In this document: in pieces, positions 11,801 to 23,175 of the stretch | How positions within the stretch are numbered: the stretch's first letter is position 1 | Layout: every line of letters begins with the position of its first letter | DNA from: Plantago elongata | Lineage: Eukaryota > Streptophyta > Magnoliopsida > Lamiales > Plantaginaceae | Reading direction: 5' to 3' | Assembly: GCA_036897095.1 (NCBI GenBank) | Contig: JAYMSP010001708.1 | Location: 1 to 29,489, forward strand | DNA length: 29,489 nt | Position numbers and translations under genes: made by a program | Notes under the pieces: model-generated | The model's input: only the letters and a program-made list of their open reading frames with translations | The model's database searches: none | What the model was told of the DNA's origin: nothing

Positions 11801-14573
11801 ACTTATGATATTTGATTATCAAGAGTTTGACTGGATACTTAATCATGGGCAGATCATTAAAAATGCTGATCTTGAAGACTTACATGAGTTAGGATCTGGT
11901 ACTTTTGGAACTGTTTACCATGGAAAGTGGAGGGGTACTGATGTCGCGATTAAGAGAATAAAAAAGAGTTGCTTTGCTGGGAGGTCTTCAGAACAAGAAA
12001 GACTGGTTAGTTATAGGGCAAAACACTCTGTTGGTATTATCATTCATACGTATGACTCGGCAAATGATCAAAATTTTATCCACAAAAATCACCATGATAA
12101 AATTTGGAATTAACCCAATGAACACGAAGTATGTATATTGTTATTTACAAGATTATATTTTTCTGACAGACCAAAGACTTTTGGAGGGAGGCTCAGATAT
12201 TGTCTAAACTTCATCATCCAAATGTAGTAGCATTCTATGGGGTGGTTCCTGATGGACCTGATGGTACATTGGCTACAGTAACTGAATACATGACTAATGG
12301 GTCGCTAAGACATGTCCTCTTAAAGAAGGATAGGTAATTAAGTTTTATTCCCTTTGTTTTCATGCAGTAGAAATTTCTCTATCTAATACTCTTCATAATC
12401 AAAACCTCAATTGCAGGACACTCGATCGACGCAAAAGGTTGATAATCGCACTTGATGCTGCTTTTGGCATGGAATACTTGCATTTTAAAAACATTGTTCA
12501 TTTTGACTTAAAATGTGATAATTTGCTTGTCAACTTGGGAGATCTTCAAAGGCCTATTTGCAAGGTAACTTGTTATTTTATTATTGTAATCAATATACTA
12601 TCTCACGCAGGACAGGAGTACGATTTAGGTGAGAGCACCAGGTTGTTACTACTTTCATTTAGCTTGTTACCCTCTTTGTTAAGTTTCCTACTGCCGTCAA
12701 CTGCAATTTTGATTATTATGGTCAGCTGATTCATACAAAAACAGAGAGTGTATTTGCCCTGTTTAGGATATCTGCTTTGTATTCGCACCGATTCTAAGTT
12801 TTATCCTATATGTATCATGATTTGGACATACTTAATTAGACAGTGAGAAAGTGTCCTTGATTTTGCAGGTTGGCGACTTTGGACTTTCAAGAATCAAACG
12901 GAACACTATGGTGTCTGGTGGTGTGAGAGGAACACTTCCTTGGATGGCCCCAGAGCTATTAAGTGGAAGCAGTTCTCGGGTTTCAGAGAAAGTTAGCTCT
13001 CTAAGAATCTATTATACATGTTCGTTTAGTTTTTACATTGAATTATACTGCTTACCTTAAAATAACAAGTGATACATGAACCATCACCATAATCACATTT
13101 TCAGTCATATAGCCATTAAGGTATTTATTTAAGGAAAGAAAAAAAAGAACAACATGTTTAAATCAAAGACAGATATCAATATTCTCTTTACTCCACATGC
13201 TTCCCTCGTTAAATCCTCTTTTAGTCTTACCGTCGATTGTATTAAAGCAAGGTTTCTAGCCACGTGTCTGCAGTGTCTCTCGGGCTTCTCTGTTTGTACC
13301 TTATTTGTCATGTCTTTTCCTCCGTGATCAGTACATTTAGGAACATATGTTCTTCATTGTTGTATCTTCTAAGTTTTGATAAGCATCCAGAGAAGCATGT
13401 GTGTTAGCCACTCTCAGCTTGAGGTGTGCCTTGTATTTTTCATTGAATTATTTTATAATTTTTCTGTATCGCATAATAATGTTTGTCTCATGTTTGTCTT
13501 ATAGATAATTCACCTTGTTGTAGCGGTATGTAATAATTGCATAGAAACCTGGTGACCATTTTAACCTGCCTAGCCTTTTATACTTTGTTGGATGTATCCA
13601 TCTCTCCTTTCTTTCGAATAAGAACCAGAAGTATTTCAACTTACTACTCATAGATACCTCACAAGTGCATATACACACAGAGTTTCAATTAATGAGGATG
13701 ACTAATTTTGCACTATTTGATATATATTCTAATTCCTAAATCTAATTATGTGGTTTCCTTTCATATCTTATGTATAGAAAATTACAAAAAATGTTTGCCC
13801 CTAAATCTATATCATGAATTCCATTGGCTTATATGTTTTTTTGGCAGGTTGATGTTTATTCTTTTGGTATTGCAATGTGGGAGATTTGTACTGGTGAGGA
13901 GCCGTTTGCAAATATGCACTGCGGGGCCATAATAGGTAAGCATGTTGAACAATATTTTTGATATCAGTACACAATGTTGAACAGTCTTTTGAACAATACC
14001 CTAGATATGCACTAGTATCCCATATGGTATACGTAGTTAGCCTCAATATGCGATACAAATAACCCGGATGACTTGATATACTGCCTTTTGGAGAATTATG
14101 CATGGAAGCCTCTTCATTTCCAAATTTAGAAAGTCTTGGTGCACAGTTGTCTGAGAACACATTGAAATTTTGTGCATATGGTGCAAAATGGATTTCGCAA
14201 TTTCATGCAAGGAGTATGTGTATTGTTTCTCCTTGGACTTGTTGTGATATGCTTGCAAAAGACCTGAATCATGGTTACTAAAGATTGAGTATCTGGGAGT
14301 TGTACCTGTAATTAAAACATCTGAAACGTGGAATATATTATTATCCATGATTAATTACTGATCTTTTGGGTGCTTCATTGTGAAGGTGGAATTGTAAATA
14401 ACACGCTCAGACCGACAGTTCCAGAACGGTGTGATCCTGAATGGAGACAGTTGATGGAAGAGTGCTGGTCACATGACCCTTCTATGAGGCCATCGTTCAC
14501 CCAGATAACGAACAGGCTCCGAGTTATGTCAGCGTCTACCCAGCCAAAGAAGGTCAACAGAGTAAAGAGATGA
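8813..14573 (+). CDS. PB1-domain Raf-like protein kinase (MAPKKK, Raf group B), eight coding exons
   Basis: Cytosolic serine/threonine kinase of the plant Raf-like MAPKKK family; group B members act in osmotic-stress and ABA signalling. Coding exons: 8813-11449, 11531-11617, 11853-12005, 12170-12333, 12417-12564, 12869-12991, 13848-13935 and 14386-14573. All are GT-AG and in frame, giving 1195 residues. The start is the first in-frame ATG, with an in-frame stop upstream at 8735. A PB1 domain spans about 186-285 ([20 protein letters not shown]). A long low-complexity linker follows. The kinase domain runs from about 915 to 1180: glycine loop GSGTFGTV (922-929), VAIK lysine 942, alpha-C glutamate in FWREA, catalytic loop HFDLKCDN with Asp1044, DFG (1066-1068) and GTLPWMAPE (1084-1092). 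All catalytic residues are present. The closest match from memory is the subgroup with PB1 plus a C-terminal kinase (B4-like); the exact orthologue is not determined. Confidence 0.95.
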
Positions 14574-15166
14574 GATACCGCTGTAAGTAAGGCAAACCAT
14601 CCTTCTCTGTCGGAAGAGTACATTTTGTGTAAACGGATTTTGTAGATAGTGATCCGTAATTTCTGCTGTGAGGTCTAGCTTAAGAATGATCGATCGATCG
14701 ATCAATCAGTTGGTTAGTTATGTTAATATATGGATCATATCTCATGTTCAGCAACGTTACTCTCTCAAGGTTATTCGATCTCGGATATTGGCATGGACTC
14801 GAGGACAATCATGTATCAGTACTTGGAAATGATCATAAACTCACTACACGGAATATATAGATGTAAACTAAACTTCTTGATTGTGTTGTGTATAGAGCAG
14901 CACAATCCCTGCCAATTCATGCTTTCTTCAACATTACAGCGTATTATGTACCCTTTTTTCTTTCTTTTTTGCCCATGCTTTCCTGCTTTAATTTCCTAAT
15001 AATTCACAATTTGTTTGAGAAAAAACAACCACAAGTTGATAAAGAGCAAAATGTATGACATTTCAACACATCAATGGGACAAAGATTATTAATAATTAGG
15101 AGAACCACTAGCTAGTTAGCTTAGCTAGGTTAAAATAATCTAAAAGAGCAAACCAAGATACATTCA
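14574..15166. other. Shared 3' flank of the kinase and the NCED pseudogene
   Basis: This gap between two convergent genes should hold the kinase 3' UTR and the NCED 3' flank. It contains a perfect short GATC tandem (four copies at 14688-14703). No further gene is supported, and the 89-codon frame at 14730-14999 resembles nothing I know. Confidence 0.5.
14688..14703. repeat. GATC tetranucleotide microsatellite
   Basis: Four perfect GATC units in the probable kinase 3' UTR. Confidence 0.8.
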
Positions 15167-16863
15167 TCAAATGAGGAATTGGTTCAATTCCTTTGCACTA
15201 ACAAATGTGCCATGGAAACCATATGGAACCCTATTTGGGAACTTGATTGTAGCCACCAATTCCATTGTTGAAGTTTCCACGATAACAAACTCCGATGTCT
15301 CCTTCTCTTCATCTCTCACAAATGTCATCACATAACCCTCTTCTTCTACCTCTTCCATCGTCTCGTCTCTAGCTACGAAACATGGCTCCCCACCATATTT
15401 TCGCCCTCTGAATAAGTACCTAATCACGTGCCCCGTATGCAAGTCGATCTTAGCAATCCCACAACATTTAGGGAATGGGTCAGCTATAGCCATATACACA
15501 TACTTGTTTTTTTTCCCTAGTAGTTTATTGTTCATCACCCCGCTTCAATATTCATACCAGACACAATGATTCGACGGGTCGATTCACCTGTACTCAAATT
15601 TAGCTTGACTTCACATAATTCGGATTTCAACGGCTCATCTCCACCCGAATAGATTGCCTCTGCTGGTGACGTGCATGAATTGATCACGATAATGATCTTG
15701 TCCCCGTTCTTGTTGTACTCCTCCCATGCATTCCACATATGGAACCCAAACCATCCAGGCACTTCGATCCATTGGATCATCGACTCGTGGGGTTGCATCT
15801 TTAGTCATAACACCGAATCGGGTCACTTTCTTAGTGTTATGTACAATGGGCGACTCGCCCTTGACCATCTCACACAATTTGAACACCATTTGATGATCCG
15901 GAATGACCACGTGATTTTCAGTCATGGCTAAATCATGGATCATTGTAGGCTCCTTTAGTGAAATTGTCATTTCACGTTCCTTATTACCCCATTTATCAAA
16001 CTTGAAGAACTTCAAATGAGGCCTCGAGATCACATTGTAGCTCAAGCTGTAAAGATCCCCCGTGTCGGGGTCCACCTTAGGGTGCGCGATTAGCACATCT
16101 TTAAGTTGCTCGTTAAAATCCCACTGCCCGACCGTCACTAGATCTCCGTGTCCTGTGATACGAACATGGTACGGGAGATCATCTTCTGACATAGCTAGAA
16201 CCCAACTGTTAAAGTAAATCAATCCGGCATTCGCCATGCCAATGCCACCAGCCACGCCCACCACACCGGTCAAGGATCGGGTGGCAAATAATGCTAACCG
16301 AGCCCACCCCAGTTGGCAACGAAGCTCACCAATCGGCTTCAAGAAAACCGGTTTTTCCAAAGTGGCTTCTTGGTTAAGTAAATTTGTTCTTGTCAACCGG
16401 CAAGCGTAACTTGCTTAGTTTCCTTCTCGGAAGCTGACCATGTGGATCATCCCGTCACCCTCAAAGAAATGATTGTCACTGGCAGACAAAAACAACGGGT
16501 TTCCACCATTTCGGAGGTACACACCATGGACACAATGAGGAATGACACCAAAAACTTGATGATCGTGTTGAACCGGGCACTCTTGAACCGGTGCGTGATT
16601 CCCTTCGAGCTGAATAGCCGGATCAAATATCATGTTCAACTCTCTTCTTTTTTCAGTTTTACGATGGTGTGTTCCACCTTGTCTAGCACCGCTGCAACAA
16701 CTTTCTGGACTGGATTAAGAACTAGAGGAGGAACTGAGGAGGGATTGAACGGCGGGATCGACGCCGGTGCTTTTGCTTTTGTGGAGGGTAGAACAGGATC
16801 AACTAGAGTGTTGTTGCATGTAAAAGGTGGTGAGATTATTTTGGTACATTTGTTCTTAGACAA
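15167..16863 (-). pseudogene. Broken 9-cis-epoxycarotenoid dioxygenase (NCED-type carotenoid cleavage dioxygenase)
   Basis: An intact NCED cleaves 9-cis-violaxanthin or 9'-cis-neoxanthin in plastids, the committed step of abscisic acid synthesis. This intronless, near-full-length copy keeps family blocks in order: LYFNSW-like region, MSEDDLPYHV, IAHPKVDP, PTMIHD, FHMWNAWEE, LNLSTGESTRR, YGGEP and YGFHGTF. The four iron-ligand histidines are therefore all still encoded. The reading frame breaks four times: a one-base loss in the A6 run at 16648-16653, an in-frame TAA at 16415-16417 just before SYACRLTRTN, a one-base gain in the run at 15789-15792, and a one-base loss in the run at 15538-15541. 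A clear initiator ATG in frame with the proline-rich N-terminal part is missing. The three indels lie in homopolymers and could be base-calling errors, but the nonsense codon could not be one of that kind. Pseudogene is the best reading. Confidence 0.85.
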
Positions 16864-17243
16864 ATATAATCGGCCATAGTTGAGAGGCTGAAAACATGGT
16901 TGATTGATGAAGTAAATTAGGTTTTGATTGTTATGAGGCCAATTCTTGTGAGAGTACTGAAAGATGGTAGAGTACAGCTTTATAGTGTGATATACGTAGG
17001 AATTGGTAGAGACTTTTGTTATTATTTGTGCTTTTTAGGTGAATCAAATTTAATGGCAATTGTTTATTATTTAATTAATTAACTTAATCTGAATTTTGAA
17101 ACTGGAACGGATTGATACAATTTAGGAAGGTTACTAAACATCTTTACTAAATCTGGAAATTTAAATGCCGAAATTTTGAAAGCTTTATGATTTAGGACGT
17201 TCTTTTTCCCTTCAACTAAAAATCACTTCACTTCAATTTAGTT
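16864..17243. other. Upstream flank of the NCED pseudogene
   Basis: AT-rich DNA with no supported gene. It would hold the old NCED promoter. Its right edge (17231-17243, CTTCAATTTAGTT) is the probable left target duplication of the adjoining LINE. Confidence 0.4.
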
Positions 17244-17693
17244 GTTTTATTGATACCAAAAAACAACGTACGTACATTTAGGGGCCAATAAAAACCGTCC
17301 AAGCCCAAAACATTGACATAAACTAGCAACAAAACAGAACTCAAAATAACAAGTGAGAACAACAAGTAAACTAATCAAGCAACTGAGTCACGACTGCTGC
17401 TCTCTTGGTGCGACATCGACGAGTGGTGGTGTGCACAATTGAACAAACATGTTTCCACGATACTAGGGCCTTGTGGTAGTTCCCATCCTTACCCACTCCA
17501 TAAAAAACTAGAAAAAATATGTTGAATATGATCTAATTAAGACAACTTTGGGGAATGGGAAGACCTAAAGCCAGTACTTAAGCAGTAATAGAAGTAATAA
17601 CACTTTTTATCAAGTGTTCCCGGCCAGCATAATTAAGAAGTCTTGTGTCCAATGCTTCATACGACCTAAAATGCGATCAAGGAGAGGTTGGTA

Positions 17694-18686
17694 TTATGGG
17701 ATAGAGAGCCTACGGTGGGATAGAGGAATCCCCATGTTCTGAACAGGAAGAGATCCGGCAACGAAACCTGAAGCATCAAGGAGGTGATGCTGCTCCACAC
17801 CCGAAAGGCCACCAAAAATGATCTTTGTCTTCGCAAGGTTAGGCCGTAAACCGAGAGCAACCGAAAAGTGATGAAGTAGTTGCATCATCATCTGGACCGA
17901 TCTTTCATCACCCGGCATAAACAACATAAGATCATTCGTAAAACATAAGTTAGTAATATGCAGTTTTTCACACTTCGGATGAAAATTGAAATCCAGTACA
18001 CTTCTCAATTGTTGTACACACCGGTGAAGATACTCATGACAAGAACAAAGAGAAACGGGGAAATTAGGTCACCTTGTCCCAACCCCCTCCTAACTTTAAG
18101 TAACTTTTTGGGAGATCCATTGATCACATACTTGTAGGATACCGTCCTGACACAACACATGATCCACTTCACGAAGGCCAAAGGAAAACCCAGTTCTTTC
18201 ATGATCATCTCTAGAGCATCCCAATCGACTGTATCATAGGCCTTGTATAAATCCATCTGGACCATACAACGAGGAGAAATACCCTTCCGATTGTACCCTC
18301 TCACAAGCTCCTGAGCTAGGAGAATATTATCCTGGATGACCTTTCCTGGCAGGAAGGCTGACTGGCTCTCATAAACAATGTTATTAATAACCTCTCCAGC
18401 CTGCGAGTGAGAATTTTTGAGATAATCTTATATATAGTCGTACAACATGCAATCAGATGCATATCTCGAACTTTGGTAGCCATGGGGTTTTAGGGATTAA
18501 TGTAACCAGAGTACAATTCAGAGCAAGATAGAGAGTCGTCGTATGAAAGAAGTCCTCCACTGCCGCATATACATCAAGTCGGATTTGTTGGCATGCTCGT
18601 TTGAAGAAGAAAGCATTAAATCCAACAAGTCTGGGGGCTTTTAGGTCACCTATATCCTTTAAAGAGAAGTCAATCTCCTCATGCAT
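17694..18686 (-). pseudogene. Reverse transcriptase remnant of LINE copy A
   Basis: Blocks in order from high to low coordinates: an RT entry region ending NCTLVTLIPK (near 18490-18530); QSAFLPGKVIQDNILLAQEL-like residues around 18310-18370; MDLYKAYDTVDW with the first catalytic Asp (near 18220-18250); RRGLGQGDLISPFLF (near 18050-18100); and CFTNDLMLF (near 17920-17945) in place of the active-site FADD/YADD motif. In that last block the first Asp is replaced by Asn, so the catalytic centre is lost. At least two frame changes and one stop interrupt it. Confidence 0.85.
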
Positions 18687-18880
18687 GACCGGCTATAGTA
18701 GAAACACTCGATTCTCATGAGCTAATCTGGTCCCAGATCGAATAGTCCCAATGTCAATACACATCCTTAGCGTAGGAGCAGCACCCACGAGTTGTGTATA
18801 GAAGGAGACGACCTCATGTTCGATATCCATATCCCTCTGAAGAATACGGCCATCCTATGTCTCAAGTCGATGAATGCCAA

Positions 18881-19998
18881 TTATACGGTGTTTCTCTCTA
18901 ACATGTGCATGGAAGAAAGCTTAATTACCATCACCATGCTTAATCCCATCCACTTTGAACCATTTCTGGAATACTTGTTCCTCAATGTCGAGCCACTTTT
19001 CAAGATCCATAGTGGCATCCTTGACCTGCCGAATGAGTGAAGAACTAAAACATTTAAGACGAAGCTCATCTTGGAGGTGCAGTAGTCGGGTCTGAGCTTG
19101 CGCAACATGCTGATCGGACCTCCTGGAATCCCTATTAAGAGTCATCATTACAGGTTGGAGGCGCTTTAACTTAATCCATATCCGCTCCTGGGGTTGAGAT
19201 GAAGTCGGACGGCGTCATGACCGAACCACCGATGGGAGAAAGCCCTCCAAATGAGCAGTGGCATTTAAAAACTTGAAGCTCGTATTCTTTGCTCGTGTAG
19301 GTAGATAATTCCTGAAACACAATGGGGAATGGTTAGAGATTCCCGGGGCCATTATATCCAACTCCACGTGCGGGTTCTTCTAAAACCACTCAACGTTGCC
19401 AATAGCTCTATCAATGCGAGAGTAGATAATTTTGTGATCATGCGTATTTGACCACGTGAAGTGATCCCCTGGTGTAGGTACCTCAAATAGCCCCACCTCA
19501 TCCATCATCTCCGCCATATCTCTGTACTCATGCCCCGTCACGTGATTACCTCTAATGCAATCCCTAATAGTTAGCACATTATTGAAATCGCCTATGAAAT
19601 CCATTAACCTGAATATTGGTAGCCGATTGTCGAATATCCTGCCAAAGAAGAATTCTGTTTTGTAATTGATTATGGGCATAGATAAAAGTGATCAGTCCTC
19701 TATCTACACCATTTGCGTCAAACCAGCGACAATGCAAAGATTGGTCAGTGCAGCTCAGGAAATCAACTCGCACACGAGATGGGTCTCATGCTACCCAAAT
19801 ACGCCCCAACATGTGAGACGAACAATTATCACAGAAGTTCCAGCAAGTTTCCAATCGTTTTCGTATCTTATCCTTATTTACCTCCTTTACTCTAATTTCT
19901 AAAAGGACTGCTATGATTATATTCAAATTGAGGAGATGGGAGACAATCTCCTTAAGTTTAGCAAGCTTGTTGAGCCCCATGATATTCCAGACTAACAT
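18881..19998 (-). pseudogene. Endonuclease and linker remnant of LINE copy A
   Basis: From high to low coordinates: WNIMGLNKLAK and LLEIRV (start of the exonuclease/endonuclease fold), a frame change, then RVDFLSCTDQSLHC. After another frame change come GDFNNVL, GDHFTWSN and YSRIDRAIGNVEWF, all typical of plant L1 endonucleases. The linker to the RT contains FQKWFKVDGIKHGDGN near 18930, matching the usual K.RWLK.GD.NT region. Confidence 0.8.
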
Positions 19999-20726
19999 CG
20001 AGCGTGGTTCTGGCCTTCGCCAGAATCCAGCTCTAGAGTAGCAAAACCATTATGAGTTGCATCGGTTCATTGATAACATGTCCACTCTATCCCTCATCGC
20101 GTGCTTACGAGGTGATCCTCGTCGGCTTTGGACCGGAGACTAATCTGAATCAGCTGCCTCAGTACCTGCCGGATCCGCATCCTGATGCACAGACGTGGCA
20201 GCAGATTGCTGGACAGCCACTACTGCAGTCGATATCATGGCAGTGACAACTTGCCTCCCCATAGGCACCCAAATCCTTTATGTACCAGCTGTCACACCTG
20301 GATGCTATCGAACATGTTGCCCCTCAACGCGACGCACAGGTTTCTTCCCAGCAACATAGGAATGCCCAATTTTTTACACTTTTGAAAGAATAAGAGCATC
20401 CATTCATATTCAACCTCTTATCTATTAAGTTCCCCTGACGATCCTTAATCATGATCGGTTTTCGCAGCTCCTGGGTAATGTCAATCTCAATTAGAACACG
20501 TGCATAGGAGATCATCAGTTTCTTTCAATGCATTCATCCATGAATTTAGGTTCGCCAAACACACTAGCTACTTCCCCAGACTCTTTGCACCCCATAGATA
20601 GGGCGGGAGCTGAGGGAATTTTACCAAAATTTGTGCAATGCGAAGCATATCCTCTTTAAGTTCAAAGTTCCTGGTTCAAGGATGCAAAATCATTGGTGAT
20701 CAACCTCATATGTAGTATGGTCCGCC

Positions 20727-21514
20727 CTAATCCACTAGGTTCTTGCCTTCCTCGGACCTAAAACGGATTATGAAAAAACCGTCCTCATTGTAGAACAAGT
20801 CCACTAGGGCGATATTGTTCCATACTTTTAACATGAAGTTCTTCGCGTCATTCACAGAGAAGGAGTTATTTGCTACGTACATAATAAGTGAATGCTTCCA
20901 GAAATCCAATTCCACTTATATATCTTCATCCTCAACCTCAATTTCCACAACGACCTCATCCTCAACCACTGGATGAGGAGAGTATTCAATTGTCAGACCA
21001 CGATCAGGTGCGCAATTTCCATGAATAACATCAACCCAAGGGGTAGAGAGGCAGCAGAGGTTTTCTGAGTATTCACGGTGCCAATGACATCATTCTGGAT
21101 ATTCACAATGGTCGGCTCTGAAACGTGCACTGGTCGAGCAACGTCCGACACATTTATTCTTATTCGATGGCTCATAAGCAGCGGCATGATTTTCCATTCC
21201 AGAAACCGAGTTAGGAGTCGGCAGCATACCAGAAATCAGTTTGTCCAGGGTTTCCGAATCAGTATATGAGCTATGAAGGCTAATACTTAGCGATGTAATA
21301 GGTCTATAGTAGCCCAGGGATTCCAAATCAGATTCCGGGATAGGAGGTCAGTTTCGGGCAGCGGAACAGGGAGCAAATTGCCTAGGGTTTCCGAATCAGC
21401 CGTGGGAGAATCAATATTGGGCGGGGCAGCGGTAGCCCGAGTCTTTCGTGGCCGACCCACCAGTCGTTTTGCTGCATAATCCGTCAACAACAACATCTGC
21501 TTCTTCCTCGGCAT
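20727..21514 (-). pseudogene. ORF1 remnant of LINE copy A
   Basis: Begins MPRKKQMLLLTDYAAKRLVG at 21514 with a basic RKTRA segment. After frame changes it contains a DUF4283-like block (FWKHSLIMYVANNSFSVNDA, then FFIIRFRSEEGKNLV) near 20727-20915. DUF4283 regions are common in gag-like ORF1 proteins of plant L1 elements. No intact zinc knuckle is seen. Confidence 0.65.
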
Positions 21515-21541
21515 CTCTCACGATTTTTTAGATTGAGATCC

Positions 21542-21665
21542 CTTCAATTCAGTTCAGTTCAGTTCCACTCAGTTGAATTTAGTTCAGTTCAGTTTAGTTA
21601 TAATTTGTAATGCACTTAAGTTCAGTGCAGCTCCATTCAGTTCAGTTCAGTTCAGTAAATTTCAG
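21542..21665. repeat. TTCAG-rich pentamer repeat
   Basis: Runs of TTCAG/TTCAGTTCAG occur at 21545-21605 and again at 21635-21665, separated by a degenerate stretch. Weaker related sequence continues to about 21915. The same TTCAGTTCAG motif occurs in intron 2 of the pectate lyase gene at 2813-2870, so this may be part of a dispersed repeat family. Confidence 0.6.
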
Positions 21666-22308
21666 TCGAAGAGAGCAGAGGCTTACATCACGGAAGATAG
21701 GTTAACAAGGAAGAATTAATATGGAACACTTATCTTTAATCTTTCATATATATTGATTGGCGGTGCCAAGGATATATTATTTCAATTCAAAATTTTATTA
21801 ATTTCATTTCGGTTATATTTTATCCAGTTTAGGTCATTTTTATGCCACAAATAAATTCAGTCTAGTTCATTAATCAATTTTATATCAGTTCGGTTAAGTC
21901 CAGTTCAGTTTCAATGAATAAAACATAGTCTAACTATTTAACTCTTTTTATTTGTTTTGCGTTGGCATGTATAAATATTAAGAGTAGGTATATTTGATTG
22001 AAGACTCATACTTTGCGAAGCTACTTGTAAAATGATAGAACAAGTTTTAAGTTGCGATTACAAAGTATTGTTTCCTCTTAACGAAAAGAAATCGTGTTCT
22101 CCACAAACATCTTTCATTTTTTTTAAACATATAGAGTTTAAGAAGAAGTCAGTAATCAAAGTAGCGAAGACTTTGTACTCGGAGTGTTGTGCTGAATGTT
22201 ACTTCCTCCGTCTCGTCCAGCGCTACCCATTTTGCCATTTTTGTGTCACATGTAAAAGCTTCTCGTTTTCATATTTGTCAATCTTACTTTAACTATAACA
22301 TAAATATA
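21666..22308. other. Repeat-rich intergenic DNA
   Basis: No gene is supported. Degenerate CAGTTCAG motifs continue to about 21915. An isolated MITE-like end (ACTTCCTCCGTCTCGTCC) begins at 22201 without a visible partner. Confidence 0.4.
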
Positions 22309-22412
22309 TTCAAGTTTTCATAAAACTCAATTCAAAAAGAAAGTCAATAAATTTCAAGTTTTCACAAAACTCAATTAAAAAAGAAAGTCAATAAATTTCA
22401 AGTTTTCAACCA
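22309..22412. repeat. 44-bp tandem repeat, about 2.3 copies
   Basis: Units start TTCAAGTTTTCA at 22309, 22353 and 22397, exactly 44 bases apart. The first two are nearly identical through AAAGAAAGTCAATAAA; the third is cut after about 14 bases. Confidence 0.85.
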
Positions 22413-22605
22413 CACACCAATATTTTAATCAAAAAGTAACCCAACGTTATTTTTATACAATCTAAGTAGTACATAATGTATATATATCTAGCTAGCAAGC
22501 ATTTTAAATAAATAGTTAATTGCATTAATGTAGATGTACTATCCAATCATCATAAAAATGTGAGTCTTTGATGTGAGAGAGAAAAATCCCAGTAACAGGG
22601 GGAAG

Positions 22606-22635
22606 GGGGTCCAGTGGGGTCACTGGACCCCACTG
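22606..22635. repeat. Overlapping perfect palindromes (alternative hairpins)
   Basis: GGGGTCCAGTG (22606-22616) pairs with CACTGGACCCC (22621-22631), an 11-bp stem with a GGGT loop. CAGTGGGGTC (22612-22621) pairs with GACCCCACTG (22626-22635), a 10-bp stem with an ACTG loop. The two folds exclude each other. No neighbouring gene explains them. Confidence 0.85.
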
Positions 22636-23019
22636 AGATTTTAGCTAATAGCTTAGTATACTACACATAAATCTATTCTTCTACTATAATAAAAAAAAAT
22701 AGTATAATTCGATCAACATTATTTCTCCCTGCCCTTTTTAGTGTAAAATCATGTTTATCCTTCTTAGAGTAAAATTTATTAGTAGCACCTTAAGTTGTTA
22801 TTGTTTTAATACATTTAGTTGTGACTGTCCAATTTTGTACCTCACATTTCGTCTTTGTTCGATCTTGGTCCTCCGTTGTTAAATTTAGCGGAACAGTTAA
22901 TTTTGACCGAATTAGTAGAATTAGGCTGAATTAGTTGATATTCAGTCAAGTCGGTGCATGCATATGTACTACACATGCTTTTTATTATATTATTAATATA
23001 TGTTATATATTATGGAATC
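22636..23019. other. Intergenic DNA with possible TE edge
   Basis: AT-rich, no gene. The stretch 22780-22920 (read on the minus strand: AACGGAGGACCAAGATCGAA, then GGTACAAAATTGG) resembles terminal regions common in plant MULE or LTR elements, but no partner end was found. Confidence 0.3.
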
Positions 23020-23175
23020 CGCTCACCGGCCTTCAAACTTTAACCTCCATAGCCAAAAAGCCTCCCCTCCTTTTAGCCTAAATCATTGTGGGTTCCCTGT
23101 AGCACCGCAGTAAGTGCAACTGCTCGGCCACTAAGGGCAAAGGATAAGGAAATTAAGAGGAAATGGGTTCAAAAG

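Larger units (their letters stand above)
17244..21541 (-). mobile_element. Degenerate L1-type LINE (non-LTR retrotransposon), copy A
   Basis: Read on the minus strand it has the plant L1 order: ORF1 with a DUF4283-like region, an apurinic-type endonuclease, a reverse transcriptase and a 3' UTR. The frame is broken many times. A probable 13-bp target duplication with one mismatch, CTTCAATTyAGTT, flanks it at 17231-17243 and 21542-21554. The 3' end reads ATTGGCCCC..TGTTTTTTGGTATCAATAAAA on the minus strand, resembling the L1 ORF2 end and UTR. The RT C-terminal zinc-knuckle-like (zf-RVT) region is absent or deleted, although the WxxxxDGNYHKALVSWKHVC block survives around 17430-17500. It cannot be autonomous. 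Confidence 0.85.

Noticed and set aside
14730..14999. 89-residue protein downstream of the kinase
   Set aside because: Low-complexity, no domain, and located in the probable kinase 3' UTR.
15167..16396. Two or three separate small genes in the NCED region
   Set aside because: Their products are consecutive pieces of one NCED sequence separated by one-base shifts and a stop.
22201..22260. Complete Stowaway-like MITE
   Set aside because: Only one CTTCCTCCGTC-type end is visible; no matching opposite end was found nearby.
22309..22412. CRISPR-like array
   Set aside because: Only 2.3 adjacent units with no spacers, in a plant genome; it is a simple tandem repeat.
22780..22920. MULE or LTR terminus
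   Set aside because: The wording resembles common plant TE ends, but no inverted partner or target duplication could be seen.
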